This document shows, piece after piece, positions 42,595-52,725 of a DNA stretch of 55,060 nt. The position numbers and the translations under genes are program-made. The notes beneath the pieces are model-generated. The model did no database searches. It saw only the letters and a program-made list of their open reading frames with translations, and was not told where the DNA came from. The stretch lies in the NCBI GenBank assembly GCA_963807425.1, contig CAWEBZ010000004.1, positions 1 to 55,060 on the forward strand, written 5' to 3'. This stretch comes from VRUE01 sp963807425 (GTDB taxonomy: Bacteria; Actinomycetota; Thermoleophilia; Solirubrobacterales; 70-9). How positions within the stretch are numbered: position 1 is the first letter of the stretch; each line of letters starts with the position of its first letter.

Positions 42595-43600
42595 CGGGGC
42601 CGAGGTCTCCTTCCTCGGCACTCGTGAGCGGATCGAGGCCGAGCTGGTGCCGGCCGCCGGTTACGAGATCGACTACCTGAAGGTGCGTGGGATCGACCGC
42701 GGCAACCCGCTGCGGGCTGCCGGGGCGGCGATCGAGGCGGTCGGCGCGGTTGGGACCGCGCTGCGGGCGATCCGCAGCCGCCGTGCCGACGTCGTCCTCG
42801 GTGGCGGCGGCTACGTCGCCGGGCCGGCGGGGCTGGCCGCGACGCTGAGCCGGACCCCGCTCGTGCTGAGCGAGGCCGACAGTCACCTTGGCCTCGCCAA
42901 CCGCCTGCTGGCGGGGCGGGCGAGGAGGGTCTGCCTCGCCTTCCCGATCGCTGGCAGGGAAGGAGAGCGCTACCTGCACACGGGAAGGCCGGTTCCGGCC
43001 GCGATGCTGAATGCGGACCGAGCGGTGGCGCGCGAACGCTTCGGCATCGCCGCCGAGGCACGCTGTCTGCTGGTCATGGGCGGCAGCCAGGGCGCTCGCT
43101 CGATCAACCTTGCGGCGATCGAGGCCTTCACCGAAGGCGACGGTGCCGACGCTCGCGACTTCCACGTCATCCACCTGACCGGGCGTCGCGACTACGCGGA
43201 GCTGGAGCGGCGCCTGGAGGAGGCGCCACAGGCCGATCGCTACACGCTGATCGCCTACGAGCCCGACCTCGGCGATGTGCTGGCCGCCTGCGACCTGGCG
43301 CTGGCTCGCTCGGGCGGCTCCATCTTCGAGGTGACCGCGGCCGGCAAGCCGGCGATCCTCGTTCCCTACCCGCACGCGACCGCCGATCACCAGAGCGCGA
43401 ACGCAGCCTGGATGGTCGATGCGGGCGCGGCTGAGATCGTCGAGGACTCTGCACTGAGCGCCGAGCTGCTGGTTGAGCGAGTCGCGGGGCTGCTGGGCGA
43501 TGCGACGCGCCTCGCCGCGATGTCGGCTGCTTCGGCTTCGCTTGCGCGCCCCGACGCGGCGCGGCGGATCGCCGACGAGGTCCTGGCGGCAGTGCGATGA
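42503..43600 (+). CDS. murG: UDP-GlcNAc:lipid I N-acetylglucosaminyltransferase MurG
   Basis: 365 residues from GTG 42503, preceded by AAAAGGAG; GTG 42464 is an alternative start. The N-terminal GGTAGH motif (VVVAAGGTAGHVVPAMAVA) lies at residues 12-17. VLGGGGYVAGPAGLAATLSR, LLVMGGSQGARSINLA and the C-terminal donor-site motif ARSGGSIFEVTAAGKPAILV complete the signature. It is a GT28-family enzyme that makes lipid II on the inner face of the membrane. Its 5' end lies inside the ftsW coding region. Confidence 0.95.
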   Translation: MEKAPRVVVAAGGTAGHVVPAMAVAAELRASGAEVSFLGTRERIEAELVPAAGYEIDYLKVRGIDRGNPLRAAGAAIEAVGAVGTALRAIRSRRADVVLGGGGYVAGPAGLAATLSRTPLVLSEADSHLGLANRLLAGRARRVCLAFPIAGREGERYLHTGRPVPAAMLNADRAVARERFGIAAEARCLLVMGGSQGARSINLAAIEAFTEGDGADARDFHVIHLTGRRDYAELERRLEEAPQADRYTLIAYEPDLGDVLAACDLALARSGGSIFEVTAAGKPAILVPYPHATADHQSANAAWMVDAGAAEIVEDSALSAELLVERVAGLLGDATRLAAMSAASASLARPDAARRIADEVLAAVR

Positions 43601-44895
43601 CCGATCCGCACGGAAAGGCCGACTGGAGCGGCCGCCGCCTGCACTTCATCGGCATCGGCGGTGCCGGGATGAGTGGCCTGGCGCTGGTCTGCGCCGAGCT
43701 CGGAGCCACGGTGACCGGCAGCGACCGTGCCGACTCCTCTTATATGGAGCGCCTGCGCCGGGCCGGGCTTGAGCCGGCGGTTGGCCATGACGCCGCCAAC
43801 CTCCTCGAGGGCGCCGAGGTGGTCGTCTCGACCGCGATCGGCGCCGACAATCCCGAGCTGGCGCTGGCTCGCGAACGGGGGGTCGAGCCGATCCACCGCG
43901 GCGCCCTGCTGGCGGAGCTCTGCGCCGAGAAGCGGCTGATCGCGATCGGCGGTACTCATGGCAAGACGACGACCACCGCGATGGCTGTCTGGGCGCTGCG
44001 GGCGATCGGTGCCGATCCCGCCTTCTTCGTTGGCGGCGAGGTACCGGGGCTCGGGTCGGGCGGCGAGGCCGCCAATGCCGGCTGGGGCGAGGGGGAGTGG
44101 GTGGTCGCCGAGGCCGACGAGAGCGACGCCAGCTTCCTCGAGCTGAAACCGGAGATCGCCGTTGTGACGAACATCGAGATGGACCATCACAATCGCTGGG
44201 GCTCGGAGGCCGAGCTTCGCCGTGCATTTGGGAATTTCCTGGAGCCGGCGGCGGGGGTGGCCCGCTTTGACGCCGACAGCCCCGGCCCGGCCGAGTTGCC
44301 CCTCGCGGTTCCCGGCGCCCACAATCTGCTCAACGCACGCGCCGCACTGGCGGCGATCGAGCTGGCGGACCTGGAAGTCGATGCCGCCGCCGCTGCTCTT
44401 GCCGGCTTCCCAGGTGTGCGCAGACGGCTCGAGCTGAAGGGCACGCGTGGCGACGCACGCATATATGACGACTACGCCCACCACCCGACCGAGGTCCGCG
44501 CGGCTCTCTCGGCCCTGCGCGAGCTGCGGCCGGAGTGGCTGATCGCCGTCTTCCAGCCCCATCTCTACTCGCGCACCAAGGCATTCACCGACGGGTTCGG
44601 GGCGGCGCTGGCGCTGGCTGACGAGGTCGCGGTGCTCGACGTCTACCCGGCGCGCGAGGAGCCGGTCGGCGAGCTCGCCGGCGTCAGCGGGCTGCAGGTG
44701 GCTCAGGCGGCGGCCGAGCGGATGGGGGGGAAGCGGGTCTGGTGGCTGCCCGAGGCCGATGGTGCCCGTAGTGCACTTGCCCGCCTCCTCGACCGCAACC
44801 GGGCGATCGGTCTCGAGGACCAGGTCCTGGTCACGATCGGCGCCGGTGACGTCTTCAGGCTGGGCGAGGCTCTGATCGAGGGGGCGCCAGAGTGA
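43597..44895 (+). CDS. murC: UDP-N-acetylmuramate--L-alanine ligase MurC
   Basis: 432 residues, with 4-nt overlaps on both sides. The N-terminal Rossmann motif is LHFIGIGGAGMSGLALVCAE, the P-loop LIAIGGTHGKTTTTAMAVWA (about 118), with VVAEADESDASFLELKPEIA, VVTNIEMDHHNRWG and, in the C-terminal domain, IYDDYAHHPTEVRAALSALR. It starts stem-peptide assembly in the cytoplasm. Confidence 0.95.
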   Translation: MTDPHGKADWSGRRLHFIGIGGAGMSGLALVCAELGATVTGSDRADSSYMERLRRAGLEPAVGHDAANLLEGAEVVVSTAIGADNPELALARERGVEPIHRGALLAELCAEKRLIAIGGTHGKTTTTAMAVWALRAIGADPAFFVGGEVPGLGSGGEAANAGWGEGEWVVAEADESDASFLELKPEIAVVTNIEMDHHNRWGSEAELRRAFGNFLEPAAGVARFDADSPGPAELPLAVPGAHNLLNARAALAAIELADLEVDAAAAALAGFPGVRRRLELKGTRGDARIYDDYAHHPTEVRAALSALRELRPEWLIAVFQPHLYSRTKAFTDGFGAALALADEVAVLDVYPAREEPVGELAGVSGLQVAQAAAERMGGKRVWWLPEADGARSALARLLDRNRAIGLEDQVLVTIGAGDVFRLGEALIEGAPE

Positions 44896-45806
44896 GCCCG
44901 ACCCCGGCAGGTCTGCTGCGCGACTTTCCCCTGGCTCGCTTGACCACGGTCCGCACCGGTGGTGGCGCCGACTGGTTCGCCAGGCCCGGCGACGAGACGC
45001 AGCTGTTGGAGCTGCTCTCCTGGGCGGGAGACGAGGCCGTCCCCATCGGGGTGATCGGCTCGGGGTCGAATCTGCTGGTCGCAGACGATGGGTTCCGCGG
45101 ACTCGCGATCAAGCTCGACGGCGAGCTCGCGACGATCTCGCGCGACGGCGAGCAGCTGCTCTGTGGCGGCGGCGCCCGGCTGCCGTCGGCGTCTGCCAAG
45201 GCGGCCGGCTGGGGCCTCTCCGGCCTCGAGTTCGGCGTCAACATCCCAGGTACCGCGGGCGGGGCGGTAAGGATGAATGCCAACGCCTATGGCGGTCAGT
45301 TGGCCGGGGTGCTGGAGTGGGTCGACGTCTGCAGTGCTGGCGGTCGCGATCGCCGTCCTCCCGAGCAGCTCGACTTCGCCTACCGCCGCTCCAACCTCGG
45401 CCCGGGCGAGGTCGTCTCCCTGGCCTGTTTCCGGCTCGCGCCGGCCGAGCCGGCCGCGATCCGCGAGACGCTGGCGTCGATGCGCGGAAAGCGCCGCGAA
45501 GTGCAGCCCTCCGGGATCAAGACCTTCGGCTCGACCTTCAAGAACCCCGACGACGAGCGCGCTGGAGGGCGCAGCGCCGGCCAACTGCTCGAGGAGGCCG
45601 GCTGCCGCGGCCTGCGACTGGGTGGCGCTCGCTTCTCTGAGAAGCACGCCAACTTCGTCGAGAACGCCGAAGGGGCGACCACGGAGGACGTGCTGTCGCT
45701 GATGGCCGAGGGACGTCGTCGCGTCCACGATCGCTTTGGTGTCGTCTTGGAACCGGAGGTCCAGGTGCTGGGCGAGGTCCACTGGCCCAGCGGCTGGGAG
45801 CTGTGA
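44892..45806 (+). CDS. murB: UDP-N-acetylenolpyruvoylglucosamine reductase MurB
   Basis: 304 residues from GTG 44892. It has FAD-binding motifs TTVRTGGGADWFARP and VIGSGSNLLVADDGFRGLAI, with GTAGGAVRMNANAYGGQLA following. The catalytic-region signatures GIKTFGSTFKNP, SAGQLLEEAGCRGLRLG and FSEKHANFVENAEGATTED are those of type II MurB. It makes UDP-MurNAc with NADPH. It lies between murC and ftsQ as in many actinobacteria and Firmicutes. Confidence 0.94.
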   Translation: MSPTPAGLLRDFPLARLTTVRTGGGADWFARPGDETQLLELLSWAGDEAVPIGVIGSGSNLLVADDGFRGLAIKLDGELATISRDGEQLLCGGGARLPSASAKAAGWGLSGLEFGVNIPGTAGGAVRMNANAYGGQLAGVLEWVDVCSAGGRDRRPPEQLDFAYRRSNLGPGEVVSLACFRLAPAEPAAIRETLASMRGKRREVQPSGIKTFGSTFKNPDDERAGGRSAGQLLEEAGCRGLRLGGARFSEKHANFVENAEGATTEDVLSLMAEGRRRVHDRFGVVLEPEVQVLGEVHWPSGWEL

Positions 45807-46330
45807 GACGGCGTCTGCTGGTCGGGCTCGCTGCTGCCGGGCTCGTCGCGGCCATCTACCTGTTCGTGCTCCGAGACGAGTCGGTCACCCCGCGCCTGGT
45901 GGGTTCGCAGCCAACCTCGGTGATCGGTAGCGGCGCGAGCGCTGTCGCCGTTGCCGCCGACGGAACAATCCTGCCCTGGCTGCCGCCGCCCGAAGACGAC
46001 TCGCTTCCCCAGCTGCCACTCTCGGCTCCGCCCAAAGGCCCGCGCCTACAGGGCCCGGTGCTCGAACAGGCCCGGGTTCTCGGTGCCGCTCCGGCGACGC
46101 TTCGCCCCTACCTGCACAGCAGCTATTACGGGACCAGCGGGGTGGACGTCGAGCTTCGCTCGGGAATCGAACTGCTCTTTGGCGACGACACGCAGCTCGC
46201 GCGCAAGTGGCGAGCTGCGGCGGCGATGCTGGCGAACCCCACCGTGACGACGCTCGATTATGTAGACCTGCACGCGCCCAGCCGCCCCACAATTGGTGGC
46301 TCTGGGCATACGCTTCCGCCCATTCCCTAA
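45803..46330 (+). CDS. ftsQ: short FtsQ/DivIB-like division protein without POTRA
   Basis: 175 residues from GTG 45803 (GTGA overlap with murB). One membrane helix at about residues 5-22 is followed by SVTPRLVGSQPTSVIGSGAS and a beta-type segment VAVAADGTILPWLPPPEDD. The C-terminal part, VELRSGIELLFGDDTQLARK then TTLDYVDLHAPSRPTIGG, matches the end of the FtsQ beta domain. No POTRA domain is visible between the helix and the beta domain, and the length is far below the usual 250-300. The assignment relies on position before ftsZ and the C-terminal pattern. Confidence 0.7.
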   Translation: MRRRLLVGLAAAGLVAAIYLFVLRDESVTPRLVGSQPTSVIGSGASAVAVAADGTILPWLPPPEDDSLPQLPLSAPPKGPRLQGPVLEQARVLGAAPATLRPYLHSSYYGTSGVDVELRSGIELLFGDDTQLARKWRAAAAMLANPTVTTLDYVDLHAPSRPTIGGSGHTLPPIP

Positions 46331-46572
46331 ACCCTCGACTTCAGGGTTAGCTTGGTAAAACCCTCAAGTAAGACTTGAGACATCTGCCTTGCAGGATGCC
46401 GACCGCGCGTTTGACAGAGGCGCTCAAATACCCTACGTTGAGCGCAATTTCCGCGGTTGAAGCGGTGGCTTGAACCTTCAAGCATTGCTGAAGCCTCGGA
46501 CAGAACAAAGGCTCAACTCAGCTCAACTCAAACGCCGACCATCTCAGAGTCGGTGGCTGGAGAAATCGGGAG
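46331..46572 (+). promoter_or_regulatory. ftsQ-ftsZ intergenic region: hairpins and likely promoter
   Basis: A weak hairpin AACCCT/AGGGTT (46330-46348) and a tight hairpin CTCAAGT-AAG-ACTTGAG (46363-46379) lie just after ftsQ. TTGACA at 46411-46416, then TACGTT 17 nt later, is a plausible sigma-70-type promoter. Downstream, CTTGAA-CC-TTCAAG (46469-46482) and a direct repeat CTCAACTCA (twice between 46512 and 46530) precede ftsZ. No ftsA, ylm or sepF gene is present. Confidence 0.5.
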
Positions 46573-47652
46573 ATGGAATCCACATACCTCGCGGTGATCA
46601 AGGTCGTCGGCGCCGGCGGTGGCGGCACCAATGCCGTCAGTCGCATGGTCGATGCCGGCATTCGCGGCGTCGAGTTCGTCGCCGTCAACACGGATGCCCA
46701 GGCGCTGCAGGCCTGCGACGCCGACATCAAGCTCTCGATCGGTCAGGAGCTGACTCGTGGGCTCGGTGCCGGCGGTAACCCCGAGGTCGGGGCTGGCGCA
46801 GCCGCAGAGAGTCGCGACGAGATCAAGGAGGCGCTGAAGGGCGCCGACATGGTCTTCGTCACCGCGGGCGAGGGTGGCGGCACCGGCACCGGCTCGGCGC
46901 CGGTGATCGCCGAGATCGCCAAGGAAGAGATCGGCGCGCTGACCGTTGGCGCGGTCACCAAGCCCTTCGAGTTCGAGGGCAAGCGACGGATGCAGCAGGC
47001 GCTCGAGGGCATCGAGAAGCTGCGCAACAACGTCGACACCCTGATCATCGTCCCCAATGAGAAGCTGCTGCAGGCGGTCGAGCGGCGCACCAGTGTGCTG
47101 GAGGCATTCCGCCAGGCGGACGACATCTTGCGCCAGGGCGTGCAGGGCATCACCGACCTGATCACGATCCCCGGCCTGATCAATCTCGACTTCGCTGACG
47201 TCCGCACGATCATGCGCGACGCTGGCTCGGCGCTGATGGGCGTCGGCTCCGCTTCTGGCGAGGCCCGCGCCCTCGACGCCGCCAAGGCGGCGATCACCTC
47301 GCCGCTGATCGAGGAGTCGATCAAGGGCGCGACCGGGATGCTGCTCAACATCACCGGCCCCGAGGATCTCGGCCTGTTCGAGGTCAACGAGGCCGCGCAG
47401 CTGGTCCAGGCTGAGGCCGACGACAACGCCAACATCATCTTCGGCTCCGTCGTCGACCAGTCGATGCGCGATGAGGTCCGGGTCACGGTGATCGCCACCG
47501 GCTTCGAGGGCTTCGAGCTCCTGGCCCGCTCACCGCAGCGGGTGCGCCGTCGCTATGAGGCCAAGCCGCGGATCTCGCCGGATGACACCGATATCCGCAA
47601 ACTGCGGGTGAGCGACGACGACATCGACGTCCCGGGCTTCCTCAAGGAATAG
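46573..47652 (+). CDS. ftsZ: cell division protein FtsZ
   Basis: 359 residues. The GTP-binding domain has VVGAGGGGTNAVSRMVDAGI, the tubulin signature VTAGEGGGTGTGSAPVIAE (about residues 97-115) and the T7 loop in NLDFADVRTIMRDAGSALMG. The C-terminal linker is short and ends with DDDIDVPGFLKE, the conserved peptide used by SepF-type anchors. FtsZ polymerises into the division ring. It ends one base before the convergent GNAT gene. Confidence 0.96.
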   Translation: MESTYLAVIKVVGAGGGGTNAVSRMVDAGIRGVEFVAVNTDAQALQACDADIKLSIGQELTRGLGAGGNPEVGAGAAAESRDEIKEALKGADMVFVTAGEGGGTGTGSAPVIAEIAKEEIGALTVGAVTKPFEFEGKRRMQQALEGIEKLRNNVDTLIIVPNEKLLQAVERRTSVLEAFRQADDILRQGVQGITDLITIPGLINLDFADVRTIMRDAGSALMGVGSASGEARALDAAKAAITSPLIEESIKGATGMLLNITGPEDLGLFEVNEAAQLVQAEADDNANIIFGSVVDQSMRDEVRVTVIATGFEGFELLARSPQRVRRRYEAKPRISPDDTDIRKLRVSDDDIDVPGFLKE

Positions 47653-47653
47653 C

Positions 47654-48127
47654 TCAGAGGTCCAGCTCGTAATAGAGCATCCGGGGGCCGTCGGGGGCGC
47701 CTTCGCGGTTGGTGAAGCCGCGGCTCTCGTACAGACCTCGTGCTTCTGTGTCGGTTTCGCCCGTGGTCAGCTCGAAGTGGTCGGCTCCGGCCTCGCGGGC
47801 GGCTTCGATCGCTGCGTTCAGCAGCGCCCTTCCAATGCCTTTCCCTCGGTGCTCGGGGACGACGTAGAGCTCTTCGAGGTAGACGTCGCCGGCCTTCGAC
47901 CAGAGCGAGGGGCGGAGGCGAAAGAGAGCGAAGCCCTGCGCCGGGTCTTCCGCCAGCAGCACCGTGATCTCTCCACTCGCCAGCAATTCGCCGAGGCGCG
48001 CGGTCAGCACCGGCACGCCCGGCGTGAAGTCCTCGTATTCGGAATTGAAGTCGTGCAGCAGACGGGCGATCCTCGCGGCGTCGTCCGCGCCGGCTCGGCG
48101 GATCTCGCTGTGTGGAGTCTCGGCCAT
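47654..48127 (-). CDS. GNAT-family N-acetyltransferase
   Basis: 157 residues from ATG 48127; an earlier in-frame start at 48148 would overlap the gcvT region. The acetyl-CoA-binding motif A is LYVVPEHRGKGIGRALLNAA (about residues 88-107), followed by HFELTTGETDTEARGLYESR and the terminal GFTNREGAPDG. The N-terminal domain has EIRRAGADDAARIARLLHDF. The substrate is unknown. It converges on ftsZ with only one base between stops and is divergent from gcvT. Confidence 0.85.
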   Translation of the reverse strand: MAETPHSEIRRAGADDAARIARLLHDFNSEYEDFTPGVPVLTARLGELLASGEITVLLAEDPAQGFALFRLRPSLWSKAGDVYLEELYVVPEHRGKGIGRALLNAAIEAAREAGADHFELTTGETDTEARGLYESRGFTNREGAPDGPRMLYYELDL

Positions 48128-48171
48128 CTCCGTGAGTGAGCTTGCCACAGCTCTCCAATACGCTGCCGCGC

Positions 48172-49254
48172 GTGACTGACGCGGCGCTGCGGCGCACCCC
48201 CCTCTATGAGCAGCACGCCGAGCTCGGCGCCAAGCTGGTGCCGTTCGCCGGCTGGGAGATGCCGGTCACCTACGAGGGGATCCGCGAGGAGCACTCGGCG
48301 GTGCGTACCCACGCCGGCATGTTCGACGTCTCCCACATGGGCGAGGTCGAGGTTGAGGGTCCCGGTGCGCTGGCTTTCCTGCAGCGCGTTCTCTCCAACG
48401 ACGTCGCCGCGATCGAGGTCGGCGGCGCCCAGTACTCGTGCCTTTGCAACGAGGAGGGCGGCGTCCTCGACGATCTCTTCACCTACCGGCTCGGCGGCGA
48501 TCGCTACCTGATCGTCACCAACTCGGCCAACCACGCAGCTGATCTCGCCTGGCTGGGGCGCTGGAGCCGCAACTTCGACGTTGCCGTCCGTGACGTCGCC
48601 GACCGCTACGCGATGCTCGCCGTGCAGGGCCCGCACGCGAGGCGGATTCTCGCCAGCACTCTCGGCCTCGAGCTGCCGGCGCGCATGCGGGTGGCGGCGA
48701 GCCGGATCGGCAGGAAGCCGGCGCTGGTCTGCGGCACCGGTTATACGGGTGAGGACGGGGCCGAGCTGCTAATTGACCCCGAGGTGGCACCGCCGATCTG
48801 GGCTGAGCTGCTCGACGCCGGGGTGGTTCCCTGCGGCCTCGGTGCTCGCGACACGCTTCGCCTCGAGGTCTGCTTCCACCTGCACGGCAACGACCTGACG
48901 CCCGAGCGCAACCCGATCGAGGCGGGGCTCGGCTGGTGCTGCAAGGAGGAGACGGGCTTTGTCGGCGCCGAGGCGATCGCCGCTGTGAGGCGGGAGGGCC
49001 CCGCTGAGAAGCTCGTCCCGTTCAGGATCGAGGGCGCGGGTATTCCTCGGGAAGGCAATCCGGTGCTCTTCGAGAGCGAGCCGGTTGGCGTCGTCACCAG
49101 CGGCAGCTTCTCACCCTCGCTCGACATCGGGATCGGCATGGCCTACCTGCGCGCCGATCTGGTTGAGCCCGACACCGAGATCGAGATCGACGTGCGCGGC
49201 AAGCTCCGCGCGGCCCGGGTAGCTTCCAAGCCCCTCTACCGGAAAGCGAGATGA
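48172..49254 (+). CDS. gcvT: glycine cleavage system T protein (aminomethyltransferase)
   Basis: 360 residues from GTG 48172; GTG 48136 is a longer alternative. No ribosome binding site is visible, so the mRNA may be leaderless. Signatures are LGAKLVPFAGWEMPVTYEGI, RTHAGMFDVSHMGEVEVEGP, LFTYRLGGDRYLIVTNSANH and CGTGYTGEDGAELLIDPEVA, with the C-terminal GLGARDTLRLEVCFHLHGND. It transfers the methylene group to tetrahydrofolate. The stop overlaps gcvH. Confidence 0.94.
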   Translation: MTDAALRRTPLYEQHAELGAKLVPFAGWEMPVTYEGIREEHSAVRTHAGMFDVSHMGEVEVEGPGALAFLQRVLSNDVAAIEVGGAQYSCLCNEEGGVLDDLFTYRLGGDRYLIVTNSANHAADLAWLGRWSRNFDVAVRDVADRYAMLAVQGPHARRILASTLGLELPARMRVAASRIGRKPALVCGTGYTGEDGAELLIDPEVAPPIWAELLDAGVVPCGLGARDTLRLEVCFHLHGNDLTPERNPIEAGLGWCCKEETGFVGAEAIAAVRREGPAEKLVPFRIEGAGIPREGNPVLFESEPVGVVTSGSFSPSLDIGIGMAYLRADLVEPDTEIEIDVRGKLRAARVASKPLYRKAR

Positions 49255-49652
49255 ACTTGGCGGATGCGCACTACCCAGATGAGCTGCTCTACCACGACCA
49301 GCACGACTGGGCTCGGCTGGAGGGGGACGAGCACGCGGTCTTCGGAATCACCTGGTACGCCCAGGACAGCCTCGGCGAGGTCGTCTTCTACGACCCGCCC
49401 GAGGTCGGCGCGACGATCGTCAAAGACTCCTCCTACGCCGAGGTCGAGTCGGTGAAGGCGGTCTCCGACGTGATCGCGCCGATGTCCGGTGAGATCGTCG
49501 AGGTCAACGACTCGCTCGCCGACGCACCTGAGAACATCAACGGCGACCCCTACGGCGAAGGCTGGCTGGTCAAGGTGAAGCTGACCTCCCCAGAGGAGGC
49601 GGGATCGCTGCTCGACGCCGGCGAATACCGCAAGCTGCTGGAAAACGGGTAG
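49251..49652 (+). CDS. gcvH: glycine cleavage system H protein
   Basis: 133 residues from ATG 49251. The lipoyl domain has HDWARLEGDEHAVFGITWYA, QDSLGEVVFYDPPEVG and the lipoylation lysine in AEVESVKAVSDVIAPMSGEI (about residue 70), then WLVKVKLTSPEE. H protein carries the aminomethyl group between P, T and L proteins. It is co-transcribed with gcvT (4-nt overlap). Confidence 0.95.
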   Translation: MNLADAHYPDELLYHDQHDWARLEGDEHAVFGITWYAQDSLGEVVFYDPPEVGATIVKDSSYAEVESVKAVSDVIAPMSGEIVEVNDSLADAPENINGDPYGEGWLVKVKLTSPEEAGSLLDAGEYRKLLENG

Positions 49653-49688
49653 GCCGCCTCGGCCTGCAGCTTCCGTAGCCTTGTCGAC

Positions 49689-51052
<1,364 letters not shown>

Positions 51053-51056
<4 letters not shown>

Positions 51057-52552
51057 ACATGCAGGACGAAACAGTTCTGACGATCTATGAGAAGTCGAAG
51101 ACCGGCCGGCGCGCCGCGACCTTGCCCGAGGCCGAAGTCCCAGAGCAGCCGCTCGAGGAGCTGATCCCGGCCGGGCTGCTGCGGGCCGAGCCGCCGCGCC
51201 TGCCCGAGGTCTCCGAGCCGGAGATCGTCCGTCACTACAACCGGCTCTCGCGCCGCAACTTCGACCTCGACAGCGGCTTCTACCCGCTCGGCTCCTGCAC
51301 GATGAAGCACAACCCGCGGCTCAACGAGCGGGTTGCGGCGCTTCCCGGCCACGCTCGCCTGCACCCGGCCCAAGAGCTGAAGCAGGCCCAGGGCGCGCTC
51401 GAGCTGATGTGGCTCCTGCAGGGGTCTCTGGCCGAGATCTGCGGCCTGCCACACGTCAGCCTGCAGCCGTCCGCCGGCTCCCACGGCGAGCTTGCGGGCC
51501 TGCTGCTGACCCGCGCCTACCACGCCGACCGCGGTGAAGAGCGGACCAAGGTGCTCGCCCCCGACACCTCGCATGGCACCAACCCGGCTTCGGTGACGAT
51601 GGCCGGCTACGAGGTGGTCAAGGTCGCCACCAACGAGCGCGGCGGGGTCGAGATGGACGACTTGCGGGCGAAGGTCGACGACCAGGTCGCATGCCTGATG
51701 CTGACCAACCCCAACACGCTCGGGCTCTTCGACGAGAACATCGCCGAGATCGCCGCGCTGATCCACGAGGCCGGCGGCACGCTCTACTACGACGGCGCCA
51801 ACCTCAACGCGGTGATGGGCCACTCGCGCCCTGGCGACATGGGCTTCGACATCGTCCACGTCAACCTGCACAAGTCGTTCAGCCAGCCGCACGGCGGCGG
51901 CGGCCCGGGGGCCGGCCCGATCGCCGTCTCGGAGCGGATCGAGCCCTATCTGCCGCGGCCGCAGGTGGTGCGGCGCGAGGGCGACAACGGCGGTGCGCCC
52001 TTCTTCGACCTCGACCTCGAGCGACCCAAGTCGATCGGCCGGCTGCGCGGCTTCCAGGGCAACTTCGGCGTCTTCGTCCGCTCCTACGCCTACATCCTCA
52101 GCCTCGGCGCCGACGGGCTTGCCGAGGCCTCGGAGACCGCGGTCTTGAACGCCAACTACCTCAAGGCACGCCTGGCGAAGGGCCGTGCCGGAGAGCGCCT
52201 ACCGGTCGCCTTCGATCGCCACTGCATGCACGAGTTCGTCCTCTCGGGCAAGCCGATGAAGAGAGAGCTGGGCCTGGCCACCCTCGACCTCGCCAAGCGC
52301 CTGCTCGACTTCGGCTTTCACCCACCGACCGTCTACTTCCCCCTCCTGGTCGACGAGGCGCTGATGATCGAGCCGACCGAGACCGAGACCAAGGAGAGCC
52401 TCGACGCCTTCGCCGACGCAATCGAGAAGATCCTCGCCGAGGCCGAGCGCGACCCCGAGATCGCCAAGCAGGCCCCCTACACCACACCCGTCCGACGCCT
52501 CGACGAGGTCAAGGCCGCCCGCAAGCCGGTCGTCCGCCAACCACTCGGCTGA
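51053..52552 (+). CDS. gcvPB: glycine dehydrogenase (decarboxylating) subunit 2
   Basis: 499 residues from GTG 51053, overlapping gcvPA by 4 nt. Signatures are GFYPLGSCTMKHNPRLNERV, SLQPSAGSHGELAGLLLTRA, GGVEMDDLRAKVDD and the PLP-lysine motif NLHKSFSQPHGGGGPGAGPI (about residues 272-291). The subunit binds PLP and, with subunit 1, decarboxylates glycine and loads the H protein. The gene for the L protein (dihydrolipoyl dehydrogenase) is not in this window. Confidence 0.95.
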
Positions 52553-52632
52553 CCACGCGATCCTCGGCTTCCTCGCAGTGACCTGTAGGTGCTGGGCGCA
52601 AAGCCAGGATAGAAAACCAAGCCATATATAAG

Positions 52633-52725
52633 TTGACCTCGCCCGGAACGGGGTGGATGCTGGCTGGTGCGCCCAGAGCCGAACGGCTCCGCGCAAACCG
52701 TAACTACCGGTGAGAGGAGTTGGAG
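52633..52725 (+). promoter_or_regulatory. promoter and structured leader, copy 1
   Basis: TTGACC at 52633-52638 and GATGCT 17 nt later look like a promoter. The leader then forms TGCGC/GCGCA (52668-52672 with 52691-52695) around a GAGCC-GAAC-GGCTC hairpin (52676-52689). GCAAACCGTAACTACCGG and GAGAGGAGTTGG, which includes the ribosome binding site, follow. A nearly identical element precedes the second paralog. The gap 52553-52725 holds nothing else. Confidence 0.6.

Noticed and set aside
52633..52725. c-di-GMP type I riboswitch in the paralog leaders
   Set aside because: A GCAAAC piece and a tetraloop-like hairpin are present, but the second stem with its receptor and the closing stem are absent.
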